The notes under the pieces: model-generated | The model's database searches: none | The model's input: only the letters and a program-made list of their open reading frames with translations | What the model was told of the DNA's origin: nothing | Shown: positions 1 through 8,075 of the stretch, one piece after another | Numbering within the stretch: position 1 is the first letter of the stretch | How the letters are laid out: each line of letters starts with the position of its first letter | Translations under genes and position numbers: made by a program | Source of the DNA: Undibacterium sp. | Lineage (GTDB): Bacteria; Pseudomonadota; Gammaproteobacteria; Burkholderiales; Burkholderiaceae | Direction: 5' to 3' | DNA length: 32,634 bases | NCBI GenBank assembly: GCA_014376575.1 | Contig: JACMRF010000071.1 | Coordinates: 1 to 32,634 of the forward strand

Positions 1-588
1 AACCAACAAACTCGCACCGGCAGTCTCTTTTTTGACCTGTCCATCGTCCAGCAGTTTGCTCCATGCTGCGGCGTCTTTGATGACGATATTGGTTGGCGCT
101 GCACCATAGTACAAAGGAGCGGCGATCGAAACGAAAGGTATCGCGCTGTTTGCCCCGGATGGCACCGCAAGCTGCTGCACCAGATGTCCGTTGCCTAAAC
201 CCAGGTCTGTCTTATCAAGATTCTTGCCTATCGCATCAAACATACTGCGATATTGCTCATCGGCACAGCTGGTTTTAGGCCCTGCGATCGTGTCACTTTT
301 TGAACAGAGAATATTTTGTGGCGTGTTTCCAAACAAGGTTTGACTGTAAGCGGCATCAGCGCAACTACCGGCCTTATCCCAGAACACCAGCTTTTGATCG
401 ATGACGAATAGCCGGTTGCGTAGATTGGCACAACTGGCGCTACTGGCAAGCGTGATGAAATCGCTGGTGATCAGCGTAGGCGCAATCGGGGTGACGGGGT
501 TGGCGGCGGTATCAGCCAGTTTTCCCGCGCCGCCGCAACCGCTGATAACCGTTGCCAACAATACGCATGGGATAAAAAATTTGACCAT
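1..588 (-). CDS. Lipoprotein of unknown function, C-terminus beyond the window edge
   Basis: An open frame runs from an ATG at 588-586 to the left edge without a stop (196 codons visible), so the 3' end is missing. The first 18 residues form a lipoprotein signal: M-V-K, a hydrophobic stretch, then the lipobox V-I-S-G-C with Cys18 as the predicted lipidated residue. The mature part is Gly/Ala rich at first and has four further cysteines (around residues 53, 76, 95 and 107) that could form periplasmic disulfides. The visible end (V-I-K-D-A-A-A-W-S-K-L-L) faintly recalls the start of PrcB-type protease-associated domains, but this is only an impression. The start is supported by the signal peptide and a purine-rich AAAAAAGG stretch upstream. 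The function is unknown. It is transcribed away from the Ser-His ORF and kinase on the plus strand. Confidence 0.7.
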   Translation of the reverse strand, partial: MVKFFIPCVLLATVISGCGGAGKLADTAANPVTPIAPTLITSDFITLASSASCANLRNRLFVIDQKLVFWDKAGSCADAAYSQTLFGNTPQNILCSKSDTIAGPKTSCADEQYRSMFDAIGKNLDKTDLGLGNGHLVQQLAVPSGANSAIPFVSIAAPLYYGAAPTNIVIKDAAAWSKLLDDGQVKKETAGASLLV

Positions 589-738
589 TTTTGCCTTTTT
601 TGGAATGAGGTTTGAGGGGCAATACAGAAACGAGTGAAACGATGATAAACAGGCAGGCGGGGTAAGTCTTCCCTAGACTGTATGGCAATTGTCATCAAAT
701 TGTACAAACGCCGCAGCGCCCTCGTTAATCGATGCAAT

Positions 739-769
739 TTGCGCCCACAAGCCACGCGCTTCTTATAGA
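739..769 (+). promoter_or_regulatory. Possible sigma-70 promoter for the Ser-His ORF and sensor kinase
   Basis: TTGCGC at 739-744 and TATAGA at 764-769 are separated by 19 bases, just upstream of the ORF starting at 791. The -10 continues as TATAGAAT, a common form. The spacer is longer than the optimum, so this is a weak prediction. Confidence 0.3.
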
Positions 770-790
770 ATGCAGCGCTAGGAGAAACCG

Positions 791-961
791 ATGTTTACCA
801 CAACGATGCTCACTGCCGCGAGTCACGATGCTAGTCACTTTGCTAGTCATTATGCTAATCACTTTGCTAGTCACTATTCGCGCGCCAACCACGTCTTGCT
901 GCACGCAGGCGATGCGGCGTGCGCAAAAACCGTGACTACGCTAAGTAACGCTGAACAATGA
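791..961 (+). CDS. Small Ser-His-repeat ORF overlapping the sensor kinase start
   Basis: A 56-codon ORF starts with ATG at 791, preceded by AGGAGA at 780-785 (5-base spacing), and ends with TGA at 959-961. That stop overlaps the kinase ATG at 958 as ATGA, the classic arrangement for translational coupling. Residues 10-29 are five units of period four: A-S-H-D, A-S-H-F, A-S-H-Y, A-N-H-F, A-S-H-Y, so His recurs every fourth residue with an aromatic residue before each next Ala. The C-terminal half contains single H, C and D residues but no recognisable domain. There is no convincing signal peptide or membrane helix. I do not recognise the family. A metal-binding peptide or a leader controlling the kinase are possible readings from composition and position only. 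It occupies the place where a response regulator gene would be expected. It could also be chance ORF over a tandem repeat. Confidence 0.45.
   Translation: MFTTTMLTAASHDASHFASHYANHFASHYSRANHVLLHAGDAACAKTVTTLSNAEQ
818..877 (+). repeat. Five in-frame 12-bp tandem repeats (Ala-Ser-His-aromatic)
   Basis: The units read GCGAGTCACGAT, GCTAGTCACTTT, GCTAGTCATTAT, GCTAATCACTTT and GCTAGTCACTAT. The last four differ from each other at only a few positions, and the first is more diverged. Twelve bases equal four codons, so copy-number change would keep the frame. Differences among units are partly synonymous (CAC/CAT) or conservative (TTT/TAT, AGT/AAT). Confidence 0.85.
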
Positions 962-2310
962 ATCGCCTCTTCTTCCGCTTCTTCCTGCTGGTGATGCTCT
1001 CGATCACGCTCGCCACTTTCGTTGTGTATGGGGCGATCAGCTGGTTGTTCGGTGATCCGTTGGAAGAAAACGCTGCCAGACAGGCTGCGCCGCAAATCTT
1101 CTTGCTGGAACAATATATCGACAAGGCACCCGCCGATGAATGGCTGGTTCGCCTAAATAAAGTCAGAGAAGTCTCGCACGTCAAACTTGATCTGATTCCC
1201 TTGCAAAATGCACTGACGCGTCTGCCAGTGGCGCAGCACGCGGCATTGCAAAGTGGCGCTGTCGTGATTGATGCTGGCAATAAATCCTTCTTACGGCGGG
1301 TGGATTTGCGCGGCGACAAATATGTAGGGAGTGGAGACGATGTCGTACTGGCGCAAGATTTACCGATAGATTCCGCACTGGCGCTAAAGATGGAGGCACT
1401 GCGCTATGTGATCGTGGCACTGGCCTTGCTCATACCCATCGCGCTCTGGTCACGCGCCCACTGGCAGGGACTACAGGAATTATCCAAAGTGGCAGACGCG
1501 TTTGGCGATGGGCAATTATCGGCGCGTGCCTCGATCAAAAAATCCGCCAGCATTTACCCGCTGGCGGAACGCATCAATAGCATGGCAACACGCATATAAA
1601 CTTTGCTCGGTGCGCAACAACATCTACTGCATGCCGTCTCGCATGAGTTACGCACACCGATTGCGCGTCTTGAGTTCGGTATGGAGCTATTACGCAAAGC
1701 GGCCAAAGAGCCGGCAATCGAAAAACGCATCGACGCCATGCAAGAAGATTTAACCGAACTCAATGCGCTGGTGAGTGAATTACTGAACATGGCAAAACTA
1801 AATCAGCAGCATGTTATGCAGTCAGCGCCGTTTCAACTGGCGGCAACCGTACAAAGCTGCATAACAGGATTGCAGCACGAGCTGACGGTGCATGAGATCA
1901 GCATCAATCTGGCCAACGACAATAGCAATAACAATAACGGCATCATCAACGGCGATCAGCGCTTGTTGGCGCGCGCGATCAGCAATCTGCTAAAGAACGC
2001 CGCCAAATATGCAGGGGACAAAATCGCCATATCTTCAAACATCAACTCCGAGGGTGGCATCGACATCGTCGTCGAGGATGACGGGCCTGGCATACCTGCG
2101 GCAGAGCATGAACGGATTTTCGACCCGTTTTACCGGCTAGACCGAAGCCGTGACCGAGCGACCGGCGGTTTTGGACTTGGATTATCGATTGCGCAGCAAG
2201 CAGCACAACAACATGGCGGACGGGTTTTTGTGGAGAGATCAGCATTAGGCGGCGCACGCTTTGTGATTCGTCTGCCGAGTGCGGCTGTTGACCATTCTTC
2301 TGGCAGCTAA
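958..2310 (+). pseudogene. RstB-like sensor histidine kinase interrupted by an in-frame TAA
   Basis: The frame from ATG 958 to TAA 2308-2310 (451 codons) encodes a complete membrane sensor kinase except for one TAA at 1597-1599. The first half (213 residues) has a transmembrane helix near residues 8-30, a periplasmic sensor region, a second helix near 145-163 and a HAMP-like region. The second half, in the same frame, has the H-box H-A-V-S-H-E-L-R-T-P (phospho-acceptor His229), the N-box around I-S-N-L-L-K-N-A-A-K-Y-A, the G1 box D-D-G-P-G-I-P, the F-box F-D-P-F-Y-R-L-D and the G2 box G-F-G-L-G-L-S-I-A. The stop lies in the HAMP-to-HisKA linker, and a single base change from CAA or CAG would explain it. 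The second half could start at TTG 1603, but no ribosome binding site is visible. No response regulator gene lies beside it. Order and sequence suggest the RstB family. Either it is a recent nonsense mutation, a sequencing error, or two separate polypeptides are made. Confidence 0.8.
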
Positions 2311-2328
2311 TTACTCTTATACAAACAC

Positions 2329-2414
2329 AGCAGGCCTATACCGCAATACCCATGCGGGTTTACAGCCTATATTGGCCTGTAACCCCCATGGGTGTTGCGC
2401 GTTAGGCTTGCCTG
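2329..2414. repeat. Imperfect palindrome, copy 1 of a dispersed family
   Basis: The core 2342-2399 has arms of about 26 bases: CGCAATACCCATGCGG and following bases on the left pair with the right arm ending CCATGGGTGTTGCG, around a loop TATATT at 2368-2373. Pairing continues outward with small mismatches to about 2329 and 2414, and a T-run follows. It shares the 17-mer CCGCAATACCCATGCGG with the palindrome at 25947 and CCATGCGGGTTT with the one at 29838. It lies between the kinase and the MOSC gene, and might also act as a transcription terminator. Confidence 0.75.
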
Positions 2415-2565
2415 TTTTTATATGTCGTCTATCGTCTCGTGGGATAAACATACCTCGCACATGCACCCGCATATAAGGTCATCACCGCGCCACGATAAAG
2501 CGGTAAGATATGCTCTTGTCATATTCACAAACTAAAAAACCAAAAATTCATTCTCTCCTCGTTTC

Positions 2566-3438
2566 ATGCCGACCATTACCGCTCTCACCCTTTACCCGAT
2601 CAAATCTTGTGCTGGCATTGCGCTGCACGAGGCGATGGTGACGGAAACTGGTTTGTCGCATGGCTCGGTCTGCGATAGAGAATGGATGCTGGTCGATGGC
2701 AATGGGCAATTTCTGTCGCAGCGTGAGCACCCTAAGATGGCGTTAATACGGCCATCATTTGAAGGCGGGCGATTGGTGCTGCATGCGCCCGGCATTGCGC
2801 CGTTAACACTGGCCTTGGAACGGCGTGACGCCACCCACCTGAGCATTATGCAGGTGCAGGTGTGGGACGATGTTGTGCCGGCAAGCGACGAGGGCGAAAG
2901 TAGCGCGCGCTGGTGTAGAACGGTTATCGGCATTGCTTGCAGGCTGGTACGGTTTGCGCCGGGCGCCCGCCGTGTGGCCAATAACCCATGGACTGGCGGT
3001 CAGGATGTGCCTACGCATTTTTCTGACGCCTACCCCTTGCTGTTGGTCTCCGAGGCATCGTTGGTGGATTTAAATCAACAATTACTCGCAAGCGGGCATC
3101 GCACCGTACCAATGAATCGCTTTAGACCAAATATTGTGATTGACGGCATCGAGGCTTTTGAAGAAGATTATGCCCAGTCGCTGTGCACGCGCGCCAGCGG
3201 CGCAACCGAGCCGCCTATTCGCTTAAAGCCGATCAAGCCATGCACACGCTGCCCGATGCCGGCAGTGGACCAACTGACGGCAGAAATTGGCCCTAATCCT
3301 GTCGATATGCTGCAAAGCTATCGGCCGAATGCACGAATGGATGGCGCTGCAACGTTTGGAATGAATGCCATCGTCAGCGAGGGTGCGGGTCAATTTTTGC
3401 ATCTTGGAGACGAGCTTGAATTACATCTGGCGTTTTGA
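2566..3438 (+). CDS. MOSC domain protein (YcbX/mARC type)
   Basis: The 290-residue product has an N-terminal MOSC_N domain (about residues 3-125, beginning with the typical L-x-x-Y-P-I-K-S-C) followed by a MOSC domain (about 130-288). Diagnostic motifs are N-R-F-R-P-N at 184-189 and K-P-C-T-R-C at 224-229. The Cys pair 226/229 lies where the molybdenum-cofactor ligand cysteine is found in this family. Relatives reduce N-hydroxylated compounds such as base analogues, receiving electrons from a reductase or ferredoxin partner. E. coli YcbX is C-terminally fused to a ferredoxin domain, but here that domain is absent and the protein ends right after MOSC. The start is the first ATG that gives the conserved N-terminus, although no clear Shine-Dalgarno sequence precedes it. 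It stands alone between an intergenic palindrome and a diguanylate cyclase gene. Confidence 0.9.
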   Translation: MPTITALTLYPIKSCAGIALHEAMVTETGLSHGSVCDREWMLVDGNGQFLSQREHPKMALIRPSFEGGRLVLHAPGIAPLTLALERRDATHLSIMQVQVWDDVVPASDEGESSARWCRTVIGIACRLVRFAPGARRVANNPWTGGQDVPTHFSDAYPLLLVSEASLVDLNQQLLASGHRTVPMNRFRPNIVIDGIEAFEEDYAQSLCTRASGATEPPIRLKPIKPCTRCPMPAVDQLTAEIGPNPVDMLQSYRPNARMDGAATFGMNAIVSEGAGQFLHLGDELELHLAF

Positions 3439-3511
3439 ATTTTTATTGTCAAAATTTTGCTGAAGGGTTGATCGAACATGCCTAGCCAATCTGCTTTATG
3501 GGAAACACGCG

Positions 3512-4657
3512 ATGAATAAAGCGTTGACCAAACCAGTCTTAACAATGACGAACGACGAACTGTTCAAAGAAAACCGCTTGCTGCGTGATCAGCTGCAGGA
3601 TTTTTTGGAGCGGGCGCACCAGAATCAACAGATTATGCTTCGTCACCAAAGTCTGGATCTCAAGCTGATCGGTGCAAACAGCTTTCGCGAACTGATTGTC
3701 ACTATTTTTACCACGCTGCCAGAAACATCCGATCTCGATATCGTTACCTTGAGTTTGATTGACCACAAAAGCATTTTGCGTGAAGTGCTGATTGATTTAA
3801 AACTGGACTTGATCGAATTTCCTCACCTGGTATTTGTCTCCAATGTACCGGAGTTGGGCGCGCTAGAAAAAACCCTGAGTAAGCCAATGCTGGGCGCTTA
3901 CAAAGAGCATGCGCACGCTTCGTTCTTTACTACCTGCACAAAAAAGCCCGAGAGCATCGCGATTATTCCTTTAATAAGACATAACAAACTGATCGGCTGC
4001 TTAAATCTGGGCAGCGCAGACCCGATGCGTTTTAATCCGACGATGGCGACAGATTTCATTGAAAATCTGGCGTCGATTATCGCTATTTGTCTGGAAAACG
4101 TCATTAATAGCGAGCGTCTTACCTACATTGGTTTGACCGATGCGCTGACCAATGTCAGCAATCGACGCTTTGTCGAGCAGCGTATGTTAGAAGAAATTGG
4201 CCGCGCCAGACGCCAGCAATACAGCATTGCCTGCCTGTATATGGATATCGATTTTTTCAAAAAAATCAATGACCAATATGGACACCAGAGTGGTGATGAT
4301 GTATTGCGAGAAGTGGCAAAGCGGATCAAGGCAGAACTACGACTAAGTGACACCTTAGGGCGTTTTGGTGGAGAAGAATTTGTCGTGATTTTGGTCAATG
4401 CGAATTTGCATGACGCGTTCCAGGTGGCGGAACGGATACGCCTGAGCATCGCCAGCAAAACTTTTCTGTTGAGTATGGCAGGTGCATGCGACACCAGCAT
4501 TTCAATCGGAATGTCAACACTGACAGAGGTGAGTAATCAGGGTGACATCAGCACAGCGTCCCACGAGCTTTTGTGGCGTGCAGATCGGGCTTTGTATGAG
4601 GCAAAAAAACAGGGGAGAAATCGGGTTTGCCACTCTGAAGAGCGCGCACCGACTTAA
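3512..4657 (+). CDS. Diguanylate cyclase with N-terminal DUF484/GAF-like sensor
   Basis: The 381-residue protein starts with a short coiled segment (about 14-50) and a DUF484/GAF-like domain (about 50-200), followed by a GGDEF domain (about 205-375). The active-site motif is G-G-E-E-F at 286-290, and an inhibitory I-site R-L-S-D lies at 277-280, exactly five residues upstream, so product inhibition by c-di-GMP is expected. D-A-L-T-N-V-S-N-R-R at 210-219 is the usual start of the catalytic domain. No transmembrane helix is seen, so the enzyme is cytoplasmic: it condenses two GTP to c-di-GMP under control of an unknown signal sensed by the N-terminal domain. It is convergent with the ferredoxin gene, six bases apart. 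The family call is firm; the ligand is unknown. Confidence 0.92.
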   Translation: MNKALTKPVLTMTNDELFKENRLLRDQLQDFLERAHQNQQIMLRHQSLDLKLIGANSFRELIVTIFTTLPETSDLDIVTLSLIDHKSILREVLIDLKLDLIEFPHLVFVSNVPELGALEKTLSKPMLGAYKEHAHASFFTTCTKKPESIAIIPLIRHNKLIGCLNLGSADPMRFNPTMATDFIENLASIIAICLENVINSERLTYIGLTDALTNVSNRRFVEQRMLEEIGRARRQQYSIACLYMDIDFFKKINDQYGHQSGDDVLREVAKRIKAELRLSDTLGRFGGEEFVVILVNANLHDAFQVAERIRLSIASKTFLLSMAGACDTSISIGMSTLTEVSNQGDISTASHELLWRADRALYEAKKQGRNRVCHSEERAPT

Positions 4658-4663
4658 GATTCG

Positions 4664-4930
<267 letters not shown>

Positions 4931-5419
4931 TTATTCTTCTAGTGCAGCTACTTTTTGCTTGAGCCACTTATCCACGGAAGGAAATACAAATTTAGATACA
5001 TCGCCGCCAAACATGGCGATCTCACGCACTATCGTGCCTGAAATAAATTGGTATTGATCAGACGGCGTCAGAAACAAGGTTTCAACATCCGGCAATAGAT
5101 AACGATTCATCCCTGCCATCTGGAATTCATATTCGAAATCGGATACTGCGCGCAAGCCACGCACAATCACTCTTGCATCATTCTTGCGCACGAAATCCTT
5201 GAGCAAGCCAGAGAAGCTTTCTACCCTGACATTAGGATAATGGCCGAGTACTTCGTTGGCAATCTTCAGGCGCTCTTCCAGAGAAAAGAAAGGTTTTTTA
5301 TTCTTGCTATCTGCCACACCAACGACTAGCGTATCAAAAAGACCCGATGCGCGACGCACCAAATCTTCATGGCCACGGGTGAGTGGATCAAATGTTCCTG
5401 GATAAACGGCTGTGACCAT
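4931..5419 (-). CDS. coaD: Pantetheine-phosphate adenylyltransferase
   Basis: CoaD transfers AMP from ATP to 4'-phosphopantetheine to form dephospho-CoA, the penultimate step of coenzyme A synthesis. The 162-residue product begins [17 protein letters not shown]. This contains the nucleotidyltransferase T/HxGH motif (R-G-H at 15-17). Near the C-terminus, F-I-S-G-T-I-V-R-E matches the second ATP-binding ISSTxVRE motif. I chose the ATG at 5419 and not an upstream start because the family begins here and AAGGGA lies about six bases upstream. Length is normal for the family. It is followed closely by yfhL and preceded by rsmD. Confidence 0.96.
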   Translation of the reverse strand: MVTAVYPGTFDPLTRGHEDLVRRASGLFDTLVVGVADSKNKKPFFSLEERLKIANEVLGHYPNVRVESFSGLLKDFVRKNDARVIVRGLRAVSDFEYEFQMAGMNRYLLPDVETLFLTPSDQYQFISGTIVREIAMFGGDVSKFVFPSVDKWLKQKVAALEE

Positions 5420-5495
5420 CTTTGTTCCCTTATTCACTTGCAAAATATAGATATGCACCAAATCGATCGGGCATTATGCCTTAATTTCGGGCAAA

Positions 5496-6134
5496 TCATG
5501 CACCGTCATGCGCCAATATATTGCGTTGCAATATATGAAAATACACACTGCCGGCCTTATCCGCACGAATCACCTGCCAACCCGATAGGTAGTCTTCAGA
5601 CTGGGGATTAGACATCAACACGTGCTCCGCTTCAACATAGAGTAATCCTTTATCGGAAAGCAGCCGTGCACAAGACGGCAAGATTTTTTGCAAAACATCC
5701 TGATTGAAGGGAGGATCGAGAAGAATAAGATCGAAGCGTTGTTGCCGCGCAACCATGCTTGATGCAACGCTCAGCGCATCGCCGCGAATGAGTTCAATCT
5801 GCGAGGCACCAAGTTTCTGCTTGACCTGCTCCAATTGCCTGAACGCTGGCGTATGAACCTCCACCATTGTGACGTGCGCCGCACCACGACTGGCGACTTC
5901 AAAACCTAAGGCCCCGCTACCTGAGAATAAATCCAGGCAACGTAACCCCTGCCAGTTGGCATCATATAAATGATTCAACCAATTAAAAACCGTTTCTCGC
6001 ACACGATCAGGCGTAGGGCGTAATCCTTCTGCGCTTATCACGTCCAATGGGGTGCGTTTCCACATTCCGCCGATAAGGCGTACCTGATGGGTAAGACGGC
6101 TGCTGGCGACGGTTTTTTTGCTTTGTGCTTTCAT
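5496..6134 (-). CDS. rsmD: 16S rRNA (guanine966-N2)-methyltransferase
   Basis: RsmD methylates G966 of 16S rRNA in the assembled 30S subunit, using S-adenosylmethionine. The product shows the family N-terminal region V-R-L-I-G-G-M-W-K-R-T-P-L, then R-P-T-P-D-R-V-R-E-T-V-F-N-W-L, the SAM-binding motif L-D-L-F-S-G-S-G-A-L-G-F-E and the catalytic L-L-D-P-P-F. The ATG at 6134 gives 212 residues. Two further in-frame ATGs (6173 and 6212) would add 13 or 26 residues. No clear ribosome binding site decides among them, and I prefer the shortest since family members begin shortly before this region. It is divergent from ftsY and 5' of coaD. Confidence 0.93.
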   Translation of the reverse strand: MKAQSKKTVASSRLTHQVRLIGGMWKRTPLDVISAEGLRPTPDRVRETVFNWLNHLYDANWQGLRCLDLFSGSGALGFEVASRGAAHVTMVEVHTPAFRQLEQVKQKLGASQIELIRGDALSVASSMVARQQRFDLILLDPPFNQDVLQKILPSCARLLSDKGLLYVEAEHVLMSNPQSEDYLSGWQVIRADKAGSVYFHILQRNILAHDGA

Positions 6135-6180
6135 TAAGGGGGGAATATAGTTAGGAGGGTAATTTACCAACATGGGTCTG

Positions 6181-6199
6181 TTAGAATGCAGCATTCTAA
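6181..6199. promoter_or_regulatory. Perfect 19-bp palindrome upstream of rsmD and ftsY
   Basis: TTAGAATGC (6181-6189), A, GCATTCTAA (6191-6199) is a perfect inverted repeat in the divergent region. Each arm contains TAGAAT, a frequent form of the -10 hexamer, so both strands may carry a -10 element; the palindrome could also be an operator. No good -35 was found at normal spacing on either strand. Confidence 0.4.
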
Positions 6200-6327
6200 G
6201 TCCATTTCTCACTCAAACGTGCACTTTATTGTCAGCTCTGTCCACTAAAGTAATGCGATGTGCAACTACTGCGCCCACATTTGAATCATGAATGGCACAA
6301 CCCAACCAACTCTATTGACAACCGCCG

Positions 6328-7344
6328 ATGTTTAGCTTTTTCAAGAAAAAAACCAAAGACGAACCTGCCGCATCAACAGAAGCCAAAATGGCAGTGATCG
6401 AGCCTGTCGCTCCCGATGTGCCTGCAACCGTGGATGCGGCGCCGGAGCAACGATCCTGGTTTAATCGCCTTAAAGCAGGACTGTCGAAAACGTCGTCGAA
6501 TCTGACAAGCCTATTTGTTGGCGCACGGATCGACGATGATTTATACGAGGAGCTTGAAACAGCGTTATTGGTTGCTGACGCTGGTGTCGAGGCCACACAA
6601 TTTTTGCTCGACAATTTAAAACGTAAAGTCAAAGAAGAAAAATTGACCGAAGCTGACCAGGTAAAAACTGCTTTAAAACTCCTGCTGCTCGATTTACTCA
6701 CCCCATTACAGAAACCGCTGGAGCTGGGTCGCTACCAACCGTTGGTGATGATGATTGCAGGCGTAAATGGCGCTGGCAAAACGACCACAATAGGCAAACT
6801 GGCAAAACATCTGCAGCAACATCAACAATCAGTCGTTCTGGCGGCGGGCGATACCTTCCGTGCTGCTGCCCGCGAACAGTTAACAATCTGGGGCGAGCGC
6901 AATAATGTCACTGTAATCGCACAGGAATCCGGTGACCCAGCGGCAGTTGCCTTTGACGCTGTCGCATCGGCCAAAGCGCGCGGCACCAATGTAGTCATGG
7001 TCGATACCGCGGGCCGCTTGCCAACGCAGATGCATTTGATGGAAGAACTAAAAAAAATTAAACGCGTGATAGCCAAGGGTATGGACGGCGCGCCGCAAGA
7101 GATTTTGCTTGTTATCGACGGCAATACGGGACAAAACGCACTCGCCCAGGTCAAAGCTTTCGATGAAACGCTGGGGCTGACCGGCCTAATCATTACTAAA
7201 CTAGATGGCACGGCGAAAGGTGGGGTACTAGCGGCAATTGCCAAGACTCGTCCGGTACCAGTTTATTTTATAGGGGTTGGGGAGCAGATTGAAGATTTGC
7301 AGCCATTCAATGCCAAGCAGTTTGTCGATGCCTTATTCGATTGA
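6328..7344 (+). CDS. ftsY: Signal recognition particle receptor FtsY
   Basis: FtsY is the membrane-associated GTPase that receives ribosome-SRP complexes and hands nascent membrane proteins to SecYEG. The 338-residue protein has a short N-terminal A region with a basic start (M-F-S-F-F-K-K-K) and acidic/Ala-rich stretch (to about 45), a helical N domain (about 50-130), then the G domain: G-V-N-G-A-G-K-T-T at 145-153, D-T-F-R-A-A-A at 175-181, D-T-A-G-R at 226-230 and T-K-L-D at 290-293, followed by the closing G-V-G-E-Q-I-E-D-L. The A region is shorter than in E. coli, as is usual in betaproteobacteria. It is followed by ftsE after 44 bases; ftsY-ftsE-ftsX-rpoH is a conserved order. Confidence 0.97.
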   Translation: MFSFFKKKTKDEPAASTEAKMAVIEPVAPDVPATVDAAPEQRSWFNRLKAGLSKTSSNLTSLFVGARIDDDLYEELETALLVADAGVEATQFLLDNLKRKVKEEKLTEADQVKTALKLLLLDLLTPLQKPLELGRYQPLVMMIAGVNGAGKTTTIGKLAKHLQQHQQSVVLAAGDTFRAAAREQLTIWGERNNVTVIAQESGDPAAVAFDAVASAKARGTNVVMVDTAGRLPTQMHLMEELKKIKRVIAKGMDGAPQEILLVIDGNTGQNALAQVKAFDETLGLTGLIITKLDGTAKGGVLAAIAKTRPVPVYFIGVGEQIEDLQPFNAKQFVDALFD

Positions 7345-7388
7345 GTTGGCCACATCTTTTGTGACATCATCTTGTCAATTAGCAGCCC

Positions 7389-8066
7389 ATGATTGAATTT
7401 AAAAACGTGTCTAAAGAATTTTCGCGCGATGTGTTTGCCTTGCGCGATATTTCATTGTCGATCGCCGATGGAGAGCTTATTTTTTTAGCAGGGCCATCTG
7501 GCGCAGGCAAGTCCACCTTACTGAAAATGATCGCAGGTCTGGAACGTCCAAGCAGCGGATTGGTACTCGTGCATGGACAAGACATCAGTAAACTGAAGGC
7601 GGGCAGCCTGCCTTTTTTACGTCGCAAGCTGGGCTTGATATTACAGGGACAAAGTTTGCTGATTGATCGAAGTGTTCTCGCCAATGTCATGCTACCGTTA
7701 ATTGTCGCTGGTGCCGCCAGCAGCCAAGCTGAGATACGTGCCCGCACTGCCCTGGAGAGAGTAAACCTCGCAGATAAAGCAGATGCATTACCCCTAGAGT
7801 TGTCAGGCGGCGAACAACAACGCGTCGCTATTGCACGCGCCATCGTCAATCGACCGCAAATCATTTTGGCAGATGAGCCTACCGCTTATCTTGACAGAGA
7901 CAATGCTAACAAAGTCGTCAGCGCATTAAAAGCATTCCAAGGTGCCGGGGTAACTTGCATTATTTCTAGCCACGATGAGCAATTTTTGGATCAGGCAAGT
8001 CGGGTGATCTACCTGAACGAGGGATCTGTTACCGATTCGTGGAAATCTACTGCAAATACCCGATAA
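7389..8066 (+). CDS. ftsE: Cell division ATP-binding protein FtsE
   Basis: FtsE is the ATPase of the FtsEX complex, which sits at the divisome and activates periplasmic cell-wall hydrolases through their regulators. The 225-residue product has Walker A G-P-S-G-A-G-K-S at 35-42, a Q-loop at L-I-L-Q-G-Q, the ABC signature L-S-G-G-E at 138-142, Walker B I-I-L-A-D-E-P at 158-164 and the switch histidine at 195. L-L-I-D-R-S-V at 90-96 resembles the LLxDRTV segment typical of FtsE. The D-loop region reads D-E-P-T-A-Y-L-D where most FtsE have D-E-P-T-G-N-L-D, a mild divergence. The stop is 9 bases before ftsX. Confidence 0.93.
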   Translation: MIEFKNVSKEFSRDVFALRDISLSIADGELIFLAGPSGAGKSTLLKMIAGLERPSSGLVLVHGQDISKLKAGSLPFLRRKLGLILQGQSLLIDRSVLANVMLPLIVAGAASSQAEIRARTALERVNLADKADALPLELSGGEQQRVAIARAIVNRPQIILADEPTAYLDRDNANKVVSALKAFQGAGVTCIISSHDEQFLDQASRVIYLNEGSVTDSWKSTANTR

Positions 8067-8075
8067 GGAATAAAG

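Noticed and set aside
732..935. 67-codon frame rich in Leu, Val and Ile over the 12-bp repeat
   Set aside because: It is the other reading of the same tandem repeat; the ribosome binding site and ATGA overlap support the Ser-His frame at 791 instead.
7866..7890. FtsE motif D-E-P-T-A-Y-L-D as a sign of a different ABC family
   Set aside because: All other motifs and the ftsY-ftsE-ftsX order fit FtsE; this is modest divergence.
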